Shown one piece after another: positions 16,518 to 24,636 of a DNA stretch of 64,000 nucleotides. The stretch lies in NCBI RefSeq assembly GCF_014905095.1, contig NZ_CP041165.1:992001-1056000 (forward strand), given 5' to 3'. Numbering within the stretch: the first letter of the stretch is position 1; every line of letters begins with the position of its first letter. This stretch comes from Sulfurimonas marina (lineage in GTDB: Bacteria; Campylobacterota; Campylobacteria; Campylobacterales; Sulfurimonadaceae). Below the pieces are notes generated by a model that was not told the DNA's origin, made no database searches, and saw nothing but the letters and a program-made list of their open reading frames with translations. Made by a program: the position numbers and the translations under genes.

Positions 16518-17245
16518 GGAAGTCTCACCATTTTTGGTGTACCATCTGCAAATATCTCTTTAAAAGCGTTTGCAACAAGTTCTCTGTTTTTTCCACCCAT
16601 AAGCGGAGAGATAAAGTAAGCGATATCCATCGCCTCATCTATATCGTGATTTCTGTCATAGATGAAAACTATTTGTTTGTCTAGTTTTTTAATATGTTCA
16701 GTTAAATCTCTTGCATAATAATTGATAGCTGTGTGATCTCTCTCATATTTATGGCCGATGCCAAAATAGACAAACTTGCCGCTTAGACGGATATTTGGGA
16801 TATCAATGTAGTTTAATTCTTTGTCGTGGCGAGTAAGCTGCATAGATTTTAGTTTTTCAAGATCTTTTTCAAACTCGTCAAATACAAAAGCAGGGGCATT
16901 TTCTCTGTTATAGTTAAAAAGGTATTTAATCTCTACCAGTTTCCCTTTATATGGATGTTTCAGTCCCGCATTTAAAATATGACTCATAGGATTGTCATTT
17001 AATTCTACAAACTCGTCATATTGCTCAAAACCATCCTCTTGTAAAAACTTGCTAGGTTTAAACCCTTTAGGTGATGTCTCAGGGTGATATAAAAAGATAG
17101 TCCCTGCAACTGTCTTTCTTTTTTTCTTTAACATATTTTCAAGGTCTGCCGTAGTGATAGATTCATCCTCTTCATTAAAATAAATATAATGCTCTACAAG
17201 ATAGTCCATATCGAAGTTTGTTTTGTATTTTCCAAATATTTGCAT
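16514..17245 (-). CDS. Conserved-looking hypothetical protein
   Basis: 243 residues, no signal peptide, no membrane segment, rich in charged and aromatic residues. I do not recognise a family. A central basic/acidic stretch (about 125-150, EFEKDLEKLKSMQLTRHDKE) looks helical, and the C-terminal half has alternating hydrophobic strands (GKFVYFGIGHKY, KQIVFIYDRNHDIDEAMDIAYF). It ends convergently with the FAD oxidoreductase (4-base overlap of the coding ends) and is divergent from the hydrolase at 17297. Codon use looks like that of its neighbours, so it is probably a normal chromosomal gene of unknown cytoplasmic function. Confidence 0.6.
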   Translation of the reverse strand: MQIFGKYKTNFDMDYLVEHYIYFNEEDESITTADLENMLKKKRKTVAGTIFLYHPETSPKGFKPSKFLQEDGFEQYDEFVELNDNPMSHILNAGLKHPYKGKLVEIKYLFNYNRENAPAFVFDEFEKDLEKLKSMQLTRHDKELNYIDIPNIRLSGKFVYFGIGHKYERDHTAINYYARDLTEHIKKLDKQIVFIYDRNHDIDEAMDIAYFISPLMGGKNRELVANAFKEIFADGTPKMVRLP

Positions 17246-17296
17246 TATAATTCCTTGATCGTCGTATTGTTTAGCGAATTATACTAAAATAAGATT

Positions 17297-18064
17297 ATGA
17301 TTTATATAGCATTTATCCTCTTTACACTTTTTATCCTCTTTTTTGTATTGTATCAGTGGCAATATTTTCTGATATTCTCCCCTACATATATAAAAGAGAG
17401 ACGTTTATGTGAGCAGTGTGAGCCTTTAGAGATTGTAACAGATGACGGTATCTCTTTAGAGGGTGTAGTTTATGAACCTAAAGAGTTTAAAGAAACACTT
17501 CTCTTTTTTGCAGGGAGAAGTCATGACAGTGTAGCACTTATTCAAAAGCTTCAGGCCACTTATCCAAAAAGCAGAATTATCACTTTTAATTACCGTTCTT
17601 ACGGTAGAAACAAAGGAAGCGTTACTGAGAAAAATATGCTTGAAGATGCTTTGCATATTGCAAAAATAGTACAAAAAAACTATGGAGATTTTTACCTTTT
17701 GGGATTCTCCATCGGCTCATCACTCTGTGCTTATATTGCTTCGAAAATGAAAGTAAAAGGGGTGTTTTTAGTCGGAGCTTTTGATTCTATTCCTCTAATT
17801 GCAAAGATAAAATTTAACTGCTCAATTCCGGAGATGTTTATAAAGTATAAATTTCCTACAATAGAGTTTGTGCAAAATATTGAGAGTGATACCTACATCT
17901 TTTTAAGTCAGGATGACGATATTACATATATAGAAAATGGACGCAACTTATCTAAAAGTGTCAAAAATCTCACTTTTTACAAAGAGTATGAAAACCTTTC
18001 TCACAAAGAGTTGTTATGGGATGAAGAGGTTGTCGGCTATATTAACGGGGTTGTAAACAGATGA
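17297..18064 (+). CDS. Membrane-anchored alpha/beta hydrolase
   Basis: 255 residues with an N-terminal hydrophobic anchor (about 1-28, IAFILFTLFILFFVLYQW) followed by an alpha/beta hydrolase of the YfhR/BEM46-like type. The segment ISLEGVVYEPKEFKETLLFFAGRS precedes the oxyanion region, the nucleophile elbow is GFSIGSS (about 136-142), and the catalytic Asp and His are probably in IFLSQDDDITYIENG and ENLSHKELLWDEE. The hydrolase domain could lie on either side of the membrane. Its stop overlaps the next start (ATGA), so the two envelope genes are translationally coupled. Substrate unknown; an esterase or lipase-like role is likely. Confidence 0.8.
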   Translation: MIYIAFILFTLFILFFVLYQWQYFLIFSPTYIKERRLCEQCEPLEIVTDDGISLEGVVYEPKEFKETLLFFAGRSHDSVALIQKLQATYPKSRIITFNYRSYGRNKGSVTEKNMLEDALHIAKIVQKNYGDFYLLGFSIGSSLCAYIASKMKVKGVFLVGAFDSIPLIAKIKFNCSIPEMFIKYKFPTIEFVQNIESDTYIFLSQDDDITYIENGRNLSKSVKNLTFYKEYENLSHKELLWDEEVVGYINGVVNR

Positions 18065-18867
18065 GTTTTGGATTGTTGGTAAAAAAGTTTATTAGCTTCT
18101 TTTTTGAGCCTATAGGGATAGTAATAACACTGTTGCTTCTAGGGTTATACTTTCTTTATACAAAAAGAGTTTATAGAGCGAAAAAGTTCTTTTTTGGAAC
18201 CATTTTGAGTCTCCTATTTTTTTCCTATCCTCCGTTTGCAAATTTTTTAGTAAGCGGTTTGGAAAACCAGTATCCGAAGTGTGAGTATAGAGATGAAATC
18301 AAGTATATCCATGTTCTTGGAAACGGACATACTACCGATAAATCGCAGCCTATATCTTCTCAAATTACAAATGACGGGACAAAGAGAGTTTTAGAGGGGG
18401 TGATTCTGCATAGAAACATTCCTGATTCCAAGATCATTTTTACAGGGTTTGCAGGACGGACAGACACGCCAAATGCGATTATGAATGCAAAACTTGCTTT
18501 TGCTTTGGGTGTAGATGAAAACTCTACGATCGTAAATCCTCAACCTGAAGATACAAGAGAAGAAGCAAAGTTTACAAAAACAGTAGTAGGGGAGAAACCT
18601 TTTGTGCTTGTAACATCGGCATCACATATGCCGCGTGCTATGATGCTGTTTGAATCACTCGGTATGCATCCTGTAGCTGCACCTACAGCTTTTTATAAAG
18701 ATGACGACATCAGTTGGCTAAAAGCACCGAGTGCTCATGCATTTTTGTTTCAACACTTGCAATGCATGAGTATGTCGGCATTCTTTATGCAAAGATTAAA
18801 GCAGTTTTTTCATAAGCTCTATGTGGTAAGATTCCTGGAAGTTGATAAAGTCGAAAAACTTACTTAG
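18061..18867 (+). CDS. ElyC/SanA/YdcF family envelope protein
   Basis: 268 residues: two N-terminal membrane helices (about 15-35 and 42-62), then a DUF218 (YdcF-like) domain. The features are YIHVLGNGHTTD near residue 80, KIIFTGFAGRTDTPNAIMNAKLA, the EDTREEAKFTK segment typical of the family, and VLVTSASHMPRAMMLFESLG. E. coli ElyC affects peptidoglycan and lipid-carrier metabolism at the inner membrane. Coupling to the membrane hydrolase upstream supports an envelope role. The last 72 bases overlap the end of the convergent ferritin-like gene, an unusually long coding overlap; both frames look real. Confidence 0.85.
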   Translation: MSFGLLVKKFISFFFEPIGIVITLLLLGLYFLYTKRVYRAKKFFFGTILSLLFFSYPPFANFLVSGLENQYPKCEYRDEIKYIHVLGNGHTTDKSQPISSQITNDGTKRVLEGVILHRNIPDSKIIFTGFAGRTDTPNAIMNAKLAFALGVDENSTIVNPQPEDTREEAKFTKTVVGEKPFVLVTSASHMPRAMMLFESLGMHPVAAPTAFYKDDDISWLKAPSAHAFLFQHLQCMSMSAFFMQRLKQFFHKLYVVRFLEVDKVEKLT

Positions 18868-19599
18868 TTTTTCATCTTTAATAGCATCGCTTAACTCTTT
18901 ACACATCTCTTTTGCAGCTTCCTCTTCAGCTATACCGTCGTGAACAAACTTCTCTAGATCTTTTACGATATAAGTTAGTTCATGAAGTTGTCTTGGAAGT
19001 GCTAAGATACCAAGACGAGCCATCATGTTTCCAAAAGATTTGAGATGAAAGTGTGATTCATCTACCAGGTCTTGAAACACGTTAAAATGTAGAGCATTGT
19101 TTGTTCGTGTCTGCATATAGGCATAGACTAAAATAAGCTCATATTCTTTATATGACTCTTCAAACAAAAACATCGTTAAAGCATCAATACTTGACTGATC
19201 AAGATTTTCCCATTCCCTTTTCATATTAAAGGCTGTGATGGCCTGATTGTTCTCATTAACAGCCAGGAGTTGTTCAATATATTCTAAAAGGTAATCATCA
19301 TCAGTTTTGAGACGTTCACCCAAGATCGAAGCAGGGTAGAGTGTTTGTGCCTCTTTTATTTGCTCTTTAAGGGTGTTTAGAACTTCAAATACAGAATTGT
19401 GCTTAATAAGTTGCCATTCACGATCGTAGTTGTAGTTATCGTTGTTTTCTAAGATGTCGTCTCCGAGCCATTTCATATGGCGAAATGCTATTTGGGAAAA
19501 GTCATATAGGTGTGACTTTATTGTTTCATCGTTGATCGCAAAAGAGGCAAATAAAATGCCGAGCCAGAGTTCATGTTTCTTTTGATATGTTTTATTCAT
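18796..19599 (-). CDS. Ferritin-like diiron-type protein
   Basis: A 267-residue, mostly helical protein. I chose the ATG at 19599 because its ATGAATAA overlaps the upstream stop, the same coupling style used elsewhere in this operon. Possible metal-ligand helices are FLFEESYKEYELILVYAYM, LVDESHFHLKSFGNMM (ExxH) and FINFQESYHIELMKKL (ExxxH/ExxY), plus an early NDETIKSHLYDFSQIAFRHM. This pattern of Glu and ExxH in paired helices is that of ferritin-like/rubrerythrin-type diiron proteins. Coupling to a NifU-like scaffold suggests a role in iron or Fe-S handling (inference). It is not a classical ferritin, and the ligands need a structure model. The 3' end overlaps the convergent elyC-like gene by 72 bases. 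Confidence 0.6.
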   Translation of the reverse strand: MNKTYQKKHELWLGILFASFAINDETIKSHLYDFSQIAFRHMKWLGDDILENNDNYNYDREWQLIKHNSVFEVLNTLKEQIKEAQTLYPASILGERLKTDDDYLLEYIEQLLAVNENNQAITAFNMKREWENLDQSSIDALTMFLFEESYKEYELILVYAYMQTRTNNALHFNVFQDLVDESHFHLKSFGNMMARLGILALPRQLHELTYIVKDLEKFVHDGIAEEEAAKEMCKELSDAIKDEKLSKFFDFINFQESYHIELMKKLL

Positions 19600-20059
19600 T
19601 TTCAGTTTCCTCTTCAGTAACCTCACAACTCTCTTTCATTTTAAACACATGCAGCTCTTCATCTGCACCGTTAAGTCTGTTTTCATAGTTTTTTATCGAA
19701 GCCATAAATGCAGTAAATACAAGGTTGGCACATGTTTGTTGCTGTTGGGACATCTTCCCGAGTTTTTCATTCATCTTTTGAATTGCTCTGTTTGCATACT
19801 CGATATCATTTGTTTTTATCATCTCTGAATACATTGAACCGATTACAACCGTATCTTGGCATCCGTTTGTTGCAAAACGTACATCAGTGATAGTCTCTCC
19901 ATCAAGCTTTGTATAGAAGATTACATACTCTTTTGTTTTTTCATCAAGTGCTACACCGACACCGTCTGCATCATCAAGTTTTCCGTAGTTTTTCGGGTCC
20001 ATTAAATGTTCCAGCGTTTCAGGGTTTACACCTTCTGGCATCTTTACATTTTCAAACAT
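19592..20059 (-). CDS. NifU/IscU-like scaffold protein lacking one cluster cysteine
   Basis: 155 residues similar to the N-terminal (IscU-type) domain of NifU: EHLMDPKNYGKLDDADGVG at 17-35, then TNGCQDTVVIGSMYSEMI with Cys67, and QTCANLVFTAFMASI with Cys110. IscU scaffolds bind [2Fe-2S] with three cysteines, but the first, normally in a (A)CGD motif near residue 37, is replaced here by ALD (37-39). The Asp is kept. A Cys145 in the acidic C-terminal tail (KESCEVTEEETENE) is extra. It may carry, deliver or regulate clusters without being the housekeeping scaffold. It is coupled to the ferritin-like gene by an 8-base overlap and follows truA by 12 bases. Confidence 0.75.
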   Translation of the reverse strand: MFENVKMPEGVNPETLEHLMDPKNYGKLDDADGVGVALDEKTKEYVIFYTKLDGETITDVRFATNGCQDTVVIGSMYSEMIKTNDIEYANRAIQKMNEKLGKMSQQQQTCANLVFTAFMASIKNYENRLNGADEELHVFKMKESCEVTEEETENE

Positions 20060-20071
20060 TACAACTCCTTT

Positions 20072-20782
20072 TTAGTATTTCACTTTAGCCAAGTACAAAC
20101 CGTTTGCAGGTGCCGGTTTGAGTCTATGATCTTTGCTACCGTCAAGCTTCTCTTTGATCTGTTGTGCGCTCAAGTCTAGAAGTGCACCCGCCATAAAGCG
20201 GATTTGTGTACGTAAAAAACCGTTTGCTTCAAAGTAGAGGATAATAAGGTCCTGATGTTTGTATGCAAACGCTTTATATATCTCTCTTACACTGCTTTTT
20301 GTGTCACTTCCTGTTTTCATAAAGTTTTTAAAGTCATGTTGACCGATAAAAAGTTTGATCTTTTGTTGGAGTGTATTGAAGTTTACTTCATTAACAAAGG
20401 TGATAAAGTCATTCTCAAACGGATTGGATTCTCCCACTTTGATTACGTATCTGTAAACTCTCGATTTTGCTCCATAGCGGGCATGAAAATCATCTGCAAC
20501 TTGGAAGATACGTTTTACGTGTATAGTTTTTGGAAGCATCTCATTAAGTACTTGTTTGAGTTTTGTAAGATCATCCCAAAAAGGGGGTAGATCAAAGTGT
20601 GCTACCTGGTAAGAAGCATGTACACCTTTGTCTGTTCTCCCGCTTGCAACAGTTTTAGAAGTGATTCCCAGCTGTTTTAGCACATTTTCTAGCTGTCCAA
20701 AAATAGTATTTTGAGAACTTTTTTGGATCTGTGAACCCAGAAAGTGGGTCCCGTTATATGAAAGTACTACAGCTACACGCAT
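20072..20782 (-). CDS. truA: tRNA pseudouridine(38-40) synthase
   Basis: The 236-residue enzyme isomerises uridines 38-40 of the tRNA anticodon arm. The catalytic motif VASGRTDKGVHASYQVAHF (nucleophilic Asp in RTDKG) is at about 41-59, and the C-terminal half has FEANGFLRTQIRFMAGALLDL, typical of TruA. The length is normal. The start codon directly follows the stop of the upstream LptF/G-like gene. It belongs to the long minus-strand operon. Confidence 0.97.
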   Translation of the reverse strand: MRVAVVLSYNGTHFLGSQIQKSSQNTIFGQLENVLKQLGITSKTVASGRTDKGVHASYQVAHFDLPPFWDDLTKLKQVLNEMLPKTIHVKRIFQVADDFHARYGAKSRVYRYVIKVGESNPFENDFITFVNEVNFNTLQQKIKLFIGQHDFKNFMKTGSDTKSSVREIYKAFAYKHQDLIILYFEANGFLRTQIRFMAGALLDLSAQQIKEKLDGSKDHRLKPAPANGLYLAKVKY

Positions 20783-21805
20783 CTAAAATCTTTTTGCTAT
20801 AGTTTTTCTGTAGATTAGATAGGTACTCATTAACCAAGCTAGTGCTACTATGTAGATTGTATGGTATCCGAGTGTACGGTGCAGAGACATTGCAGCACCG
20901 TAGTAGATGATAATTCCTAAAAATATATAGAGATATATTTTTGACTTTTGATGTCTTGCATGAACTACTCCGATAGCTACTATTAAAAAGATAGAAAGGA
21001 GAGGAAAGAGACTTAAAATAGTATCTGTTATAAGAAGTCTGTCTTTCTTTTTTCTTCCATCTTCATCACTCCAAAACTCTAATGGCATCTGGTATGTTTT
21101 TAAAGATGCTTGAAGTGTATCGTAGATAGTCATCTCTTCAAAGTTGATCTGGGTAAACTTGTCTTTTGAGTAGCTATATCCCTCACCGTTTTTTAGTTCC
21201 AGCTGTAATACACCGCCGTCATTGATAACATCTGCTTGTTTTGCAGAGATAAGGATCTCTTCATCAGTTTCTTTGTTAAATAAAAAGACATCTTCATATC
21301 TTTTATTCTCTTTGTCCTCTTTTCCTATGTATAAAAGCCAGTCTCCGAAATTGTTTCCAAATTCACTTGCAGAAAGGTTGAATTTTGCTTCACTTTTTTT
21401 CTGATCGATGAAGTTGTCAGAGAGGTTGTCAGTATGTGGGTACAACATAAAAAAGTTGATAAATAAAAGCACAGAGAGTAAAAAAGCGGGTACAAAAAGC
21501 GTTTTTACTAAAAATGATGGTTTTATTCCAAGTGCAAAAATAACTACGATCTCATTGTCGTTTGAGAGTTTGAAAATTGAAAGAACTGCTGCAATAAAAA
21601 ATGAGATTGGTAGTGTATAAAACAGGATGTCCGGCAATACGAACATATAGAGTTTTACCATATCCAAGAGGGAGAGTTTAATGATCGCCGTATAGGTTGC
21701 AAGCTTGATCGAGAAGATCATTGAAGCAATCACAAACAGCGGTAAAAACATCGATAAAAATACCGACGAGAGGTTTGAAAGTATATAACGTCTGAGTTTA
21801 TTCAT
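20783..21805 (-). CDS. LptF/LptG family lipopolysaccharide export permease
   Basis: A 340-residue inner-membrane protein of the YjgP/YjgQ family that, with LptB, extracts lipopolysaccharide from the inner membrane. The N-terminus LRRYILSNLSSVFLSMFLPLF begins three membrane helices (about 12-35, 50-75, 98-122). There is a periplasmic jellyroll-like domain (about 130-250; LNLSASEFGN-like and GVLQLELKNGEGYSYSKDKF) and three C-terminal helices. LptF and LptG cannot be told apart with confidence from sequence reading alone. Its start overlaps the prepilin-peptidase stop by one base, within the coaBC-uppS-pilD operon. Confidence 0.88.
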   Translation of the reverse strand: MNKLRRYILSNLSSVFLSMFLPLFVIASMIFSIKLATYTAIIKLSLLDMVKLYMFVLPDILFYTLPISFFIAAVLSIFKLSNDNEIVVIFALGIKPSFLVKTLFVPAFLLSVLLFINFFMLYPHTDNLSDNFIDQKKSEAKFNLSASEFGNNFGDWLLYIGKEDKENKRYEDVFLFNKETDEEILISAKQADVINDGGVLQLELKNGEGYSYSKDKFTQINFEEMTIYDTLQASLKTYQMPLEFWSDEDGRKKKDRLLITDTILSLFPLLSIFLIVAIGVVHARHQKSKIYLYIFLGIIIYYGAAMSLHRTLGYHTIYIVALAWLMSTYLIYRKTIAKRF

Positions 21806-22623
21806 TAAAAGTTTGCCTCAATATATGCATAAATTTGTGTATCGTAGATAAAAGTGATAATTGTTGCCAGTGCTAAAAACGGCACAAATGGAACACGTTG
21901 TTGCTCCGGGGGTCTGTTTAAAAGCAAAAGCATAACTGGCAGTGCTAAAAGTGCCGATAAAAATACAGCAAAAAGTCCAAGTTTGATCCCTAAAAGTGCA
22001 CCCATTGTAGCGGCAACCATAATATCGCCTTCACCCATCGCCTCGATCATAGGAGTGCGATCGTAGTGTTTATTCCACGATGTTTTTGTTTTTAGTCCTG
22101 CACGATATACAGATGATGTAAGATAATATGAAAGTGCAAAACGAAGGAGAGTGAAACCACCCGCAAAAAGAAGAGCATTTTGGGCATTTTCTAAAAATGA
22201 CGGGATTGAGAAAGCTCCGAAAATTGCAAAAACAATTGCTAAAAGATTAAGAGAATCAGGCACCATTTTATACTTAAAATCGATCATAGAAAGAGCCAGC
22301 AGCATTAAAAAACTCATAGCTACCGAAAATGCAGGGATATTAAACCCGTATTTCAGTGCTACCAAAAGAAAAATAACTCCTGAAGCAAATTCAATTAAAG
22401 GGTATTGAATAGAGATTTTCGTTTTACAGTAAGCACATTTTCCGCCAAGAACAAGCCAAGAGATCAAAGGGATGTTATGCCAAGGTTTAAGAGGTGTATT
22501 GCATGATGTACAGTGTGAAGGGGTAAAAACAACGCTTTCACCTTCTGGAATGCGTAAAATAACCACATTTAAAAATGAACCGAATAAAACTCCAAACAGT
22601 GCTGCTATGAATAACTCTATCAT
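21805..22623 (-). CDS. pilD: Type IV prepilin peptidase / N-methyltransferase (A24 family)
   Basis: 272 residues. The N-terminal domain shows GSFLNVVILRIPEGESVVF and two zinc-type cysteine pairs in CTSCNTPLKPWHNIP and GGKCAYCKTKISI, the methyltransferase part of PilD. The C-terminal A24 aspartyl protease has MIDFKYKMVPDSLN with the first catalytic Asp, and GEGDIMVAATMGALLG with GxGD. About eight membrane helices. It processes prepilins or pseudopilins at the inner membrane; no pilin genes are in this window. It overlaps uppS by 4 bases. Confidence 0.94.
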   Translation of the reverse strand: MIELFIAALFGVLFGSFLNVVILRIPEGESVVFTPSHCTSCNTPLKPWHNIPLISWLVLGGKCAYCKTKISIQYPLIEFASGVIFLLVALKYGFNIPAFSVAMSFLMLLALSMIDFKYKMVPDSLNLLAIVFAIFGAFSIPSFLENAQNALLFAGGFTLLRFALSYYLTSSVYRAGLKTKTSWNKHYDRTPMIEAMGEGDIMVAATMGALLGIKLGLFAVFLSALLALPVMLLLLNRPPEQQRVPFVPFLALATIITFIYDTQIYAYIEANF

Positions 22624-23297
22624 TTTAATCCACCAAATCGTCTTTCAACTTTTTTAAATTTTTTAATTATTTTATCTAACTCTTGCGCACTGAAATCGGG
22701 CCAGAGAGTATCTGTAAAAAAGAGTTCGGCGTATGCCGCCTGCCAAAGTAAAAAGTTAGAGAGTCTGTGGTCTCCACCCGTTCTTATAAGCAGATCGACA
22801 TCTGTTTTACAGTCAAGTACATTCTCAAGCATCTCTTGTGTAATGTCACCCTCTGAGTCTTTGAGTGAGTTAAAGGCACGCAGGATCTCATCTTGTGCAC
22901 CGTAGTTAAGTGCTAAAGATTGTACTAAACCGTCACAGTGTGCAGTTTTTTCCTCTACCATTTTAATGGTAGCCTGGAGTTGTTTTGAAAATGCTCGAAG
23001 ATCTCCGATTGGCTCAAAACGGATATTGTTTTGAAGGTAAGTTTCGAGTTCCTGTTTGAGATATTTATCAAGTAGTTTCATTAAAAACTCGACTTCTAGA
23101 CGTGGGCGCTTCCAATTTTCGGTTGAAAAAGCGTAAAGTGTTAGACGCTCAACCTCTTCGTGAGCTGCACAAAAAGAGGTGATCTCACGTACAATCTTTG
23201 CTCCGGCTTCATGACCCACTGAGCGTTTTTTAGAACGTTCTTCAGCCCATCTGCCATTGCCGTCCATAATGATTGCGATATGCCCAAGTTTATTCAT
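22620..23297 (-). CDS. uppS: Undecaprenyl diphosphate synthase
   Basis: The 225-residue cis-prenyltransferase makes the C55 lipid carrier for peptidoglycan and LPS. The start reads LGHIAIIMDGNGRWAEERSK with the catalytic Asp of MDGNGRWA, followed by GHEAGAKIVREI, LTLYAFSTENWKRP and, near the end, LLIRTGGDHRLSNFLLWQAAYAELFF, all signatures of UppS. The length is slightly below average but complete. Its start overlaps the coaBC stop by 8 bases (ATGAATAA). Confidence 0.97.
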   Translation of the reverse strand: MNKLGHIAIIMDGNGRWAEERSKKRSVGHEAGAKIVREITSFCAAHEEVERLTLYAFSTENWKRPRLEVEFLMKLLDKYLKQELETYLQNNIRFEPIGDLRAFSKQLQATIKMVEEKTAHCDGLVQSLALNYGAQDEILRAFNSLKDSEGDITQEMLENVLDCKTDVDLLIRTGGDHRLSNFLLWQAAYAELFFTDTLWPDFSAQELDKIIKKFKKVERRFGGLK

Positions 23298-24573
23298 CTG
23301 AAGATTCTAGCTCTTTCGCATTTTCTAAAATTTCAAATGACAGTTCAAGTTTTGCTGCTCTTGGTAACATTACAGAGTTTTCTTTTGTAATAAATTCTAT
23401 CTCATTCGTGTCTGTTCCGAAACTAGAAGAGTTTTGTAAGATATTTAAACATACGGCATCTATACCTTTATTCTCAAGCATATTAGTTGCATTCGTTTTT
23501 GCACTTTGTGGATCCATTTCAGCTTTAAAACCGACAACCTTGATCCCCTCTTTATTGATAGAACCTAGAATATCTACATTTTTCTTTAATGCAAGTTCCC
23601 ATTCATCACCCAATATATCTTTTTTAAGTTTACCGCTTTGTGTAAATGCCGGGATATAATCGCTAACAGCTGCAGCCATAAACAAATAAGGTGTCTTTTC
23701 AATACGATGGATATGTTCGTCTCTCATCAATGTTGCTTTGGAAATTTTTCCTTTTTTTGCAATGCGGATAGAATCTACTAAATACTCCATCATCTCTGCA
23801 CTGTCTTCAACGTGGATTTTATGCATATTTTTAGGTAAATCATCACTCAGTTTTGTTGAGATAAGATTAACGTCTGCACCTTTTAAATAAAGTGCCGTTG
23901 CAACAGCTGCTGCCATCTTTCCACTTGAAAAGTTAGAGAGGTAACGGACATCATCGATCTTCTCGATAGTACCGCCGCCTGTAACCATCACCATACGATC
24001 ACTCCAGAACTGATCTTTTAAAAGTTCACGAGCCGTTTCATAAAAGATATCCAAAGGTTCAGCCATAGCACCGTCACCCGTTGTTTTACATGCAAGCTCT
24101 TTTGTCTGTGTATCTACTATGGTAAAGTTCGCAATAGCAAGCATTTTTAGGTTTGCCTGAGAGATTGGGTGTTGGAGCATATTCGTATTTGCCGAAGGTG
24201 CAAGGATCTTAACATCAGGATAAGCAAGAGCTACTTGAAGTAAGATATTATCAGCTATAGCATTAGCAAGTTTTGCAATCGTATTTGCAGTTGCAGGTGC
24301 GATCACCATAATATCCGCCCACTGTGCAAGCTTTATGTGGTTATGATAGGAAGTCCAGTCTTCGTTAGTATCATCTAGAACTTTGTTTGAAGTGAGTGTC
24401 TCAAATGTGAGGGGTGTTACAAATTTCTTTGCAGCTTCACTCATAACTACACGAACTTCTGCACCTGATTTTACGAATAAACGTGCCAGTTCAAGCGATT
24501 TATAAACTGCAATTGAACCTGTTACAGCTAAAATTATTTTTTTATTTTTTAGTAAATTTTGTGAAATATCCAT
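23290..24573 (-). CDS. coaBC: Bifunctional phosphopantothenoylcysteine decarboxylase/synthase
   Basis: 427 residues of the coenzyme A pathway. The N-terminal flavoprotein decarboxylase (about 1-190) has ILAVTGSIAVYKSLELAR, the HNHIKLAQWADIMVIAPATANTIAKLANAIADN active-site region and the later ACKTTGDGAMAEP with the catalytic Cys. The C-terminal synthetase (about 195-425) begins VMVTGGGTIEKIDDVRYLSNFSSGKMA and contains PYLFMAAAVSDYIP and VVGFKAE. It is the first gene of the tight run coaBC-uppS-pilD-lptF/G-truA; glmU ends 64 bases upstream, with a GGTAAAAT -10-like box between. Confidence 0.97.
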   Translation of the reverse strand: MDISQNLLKNKKIILAVTGSIAVYKSLELARLFVKSGAEVRVVMSEAAKKFVTPLTFETLTSNKVLDDTNEDWTSYHNHIKLAQWADIMVIAPATANTIAKLANAIADNILLQVALAYPDVKILAPSANTNMLQHPISQANLKMLAIANFTIVDTQTKELACKTTGDGAMAEPLDIFYETARELLKDQFWSDRMVMVTGGGTIEKIDDVRYLSNFSSGKMAAAVATALYLKGADVNLISTKLSDDLPKNMHKIHVEDSAEMMEYLVDSIRIAKKGKISKATLMRDEHIHRIEKTPYLFMAAAVSDYIPAFTQSGKLKKDILGDEWELALKKNVDILGSINKEGIKVVGFKAEMDPQSAKTNATNMLENKGIDAVCLNILQNSSSFGTDTNEIEFITKENSVMLPRAAKLELSFEILENAKELESSDE

Positions 24574-24636
24574 CTTATATCTTTAGTATTTTATAGTTTG
24601 TGTATTTTACCCTAATATACTTAGAGTTCATAAAAG

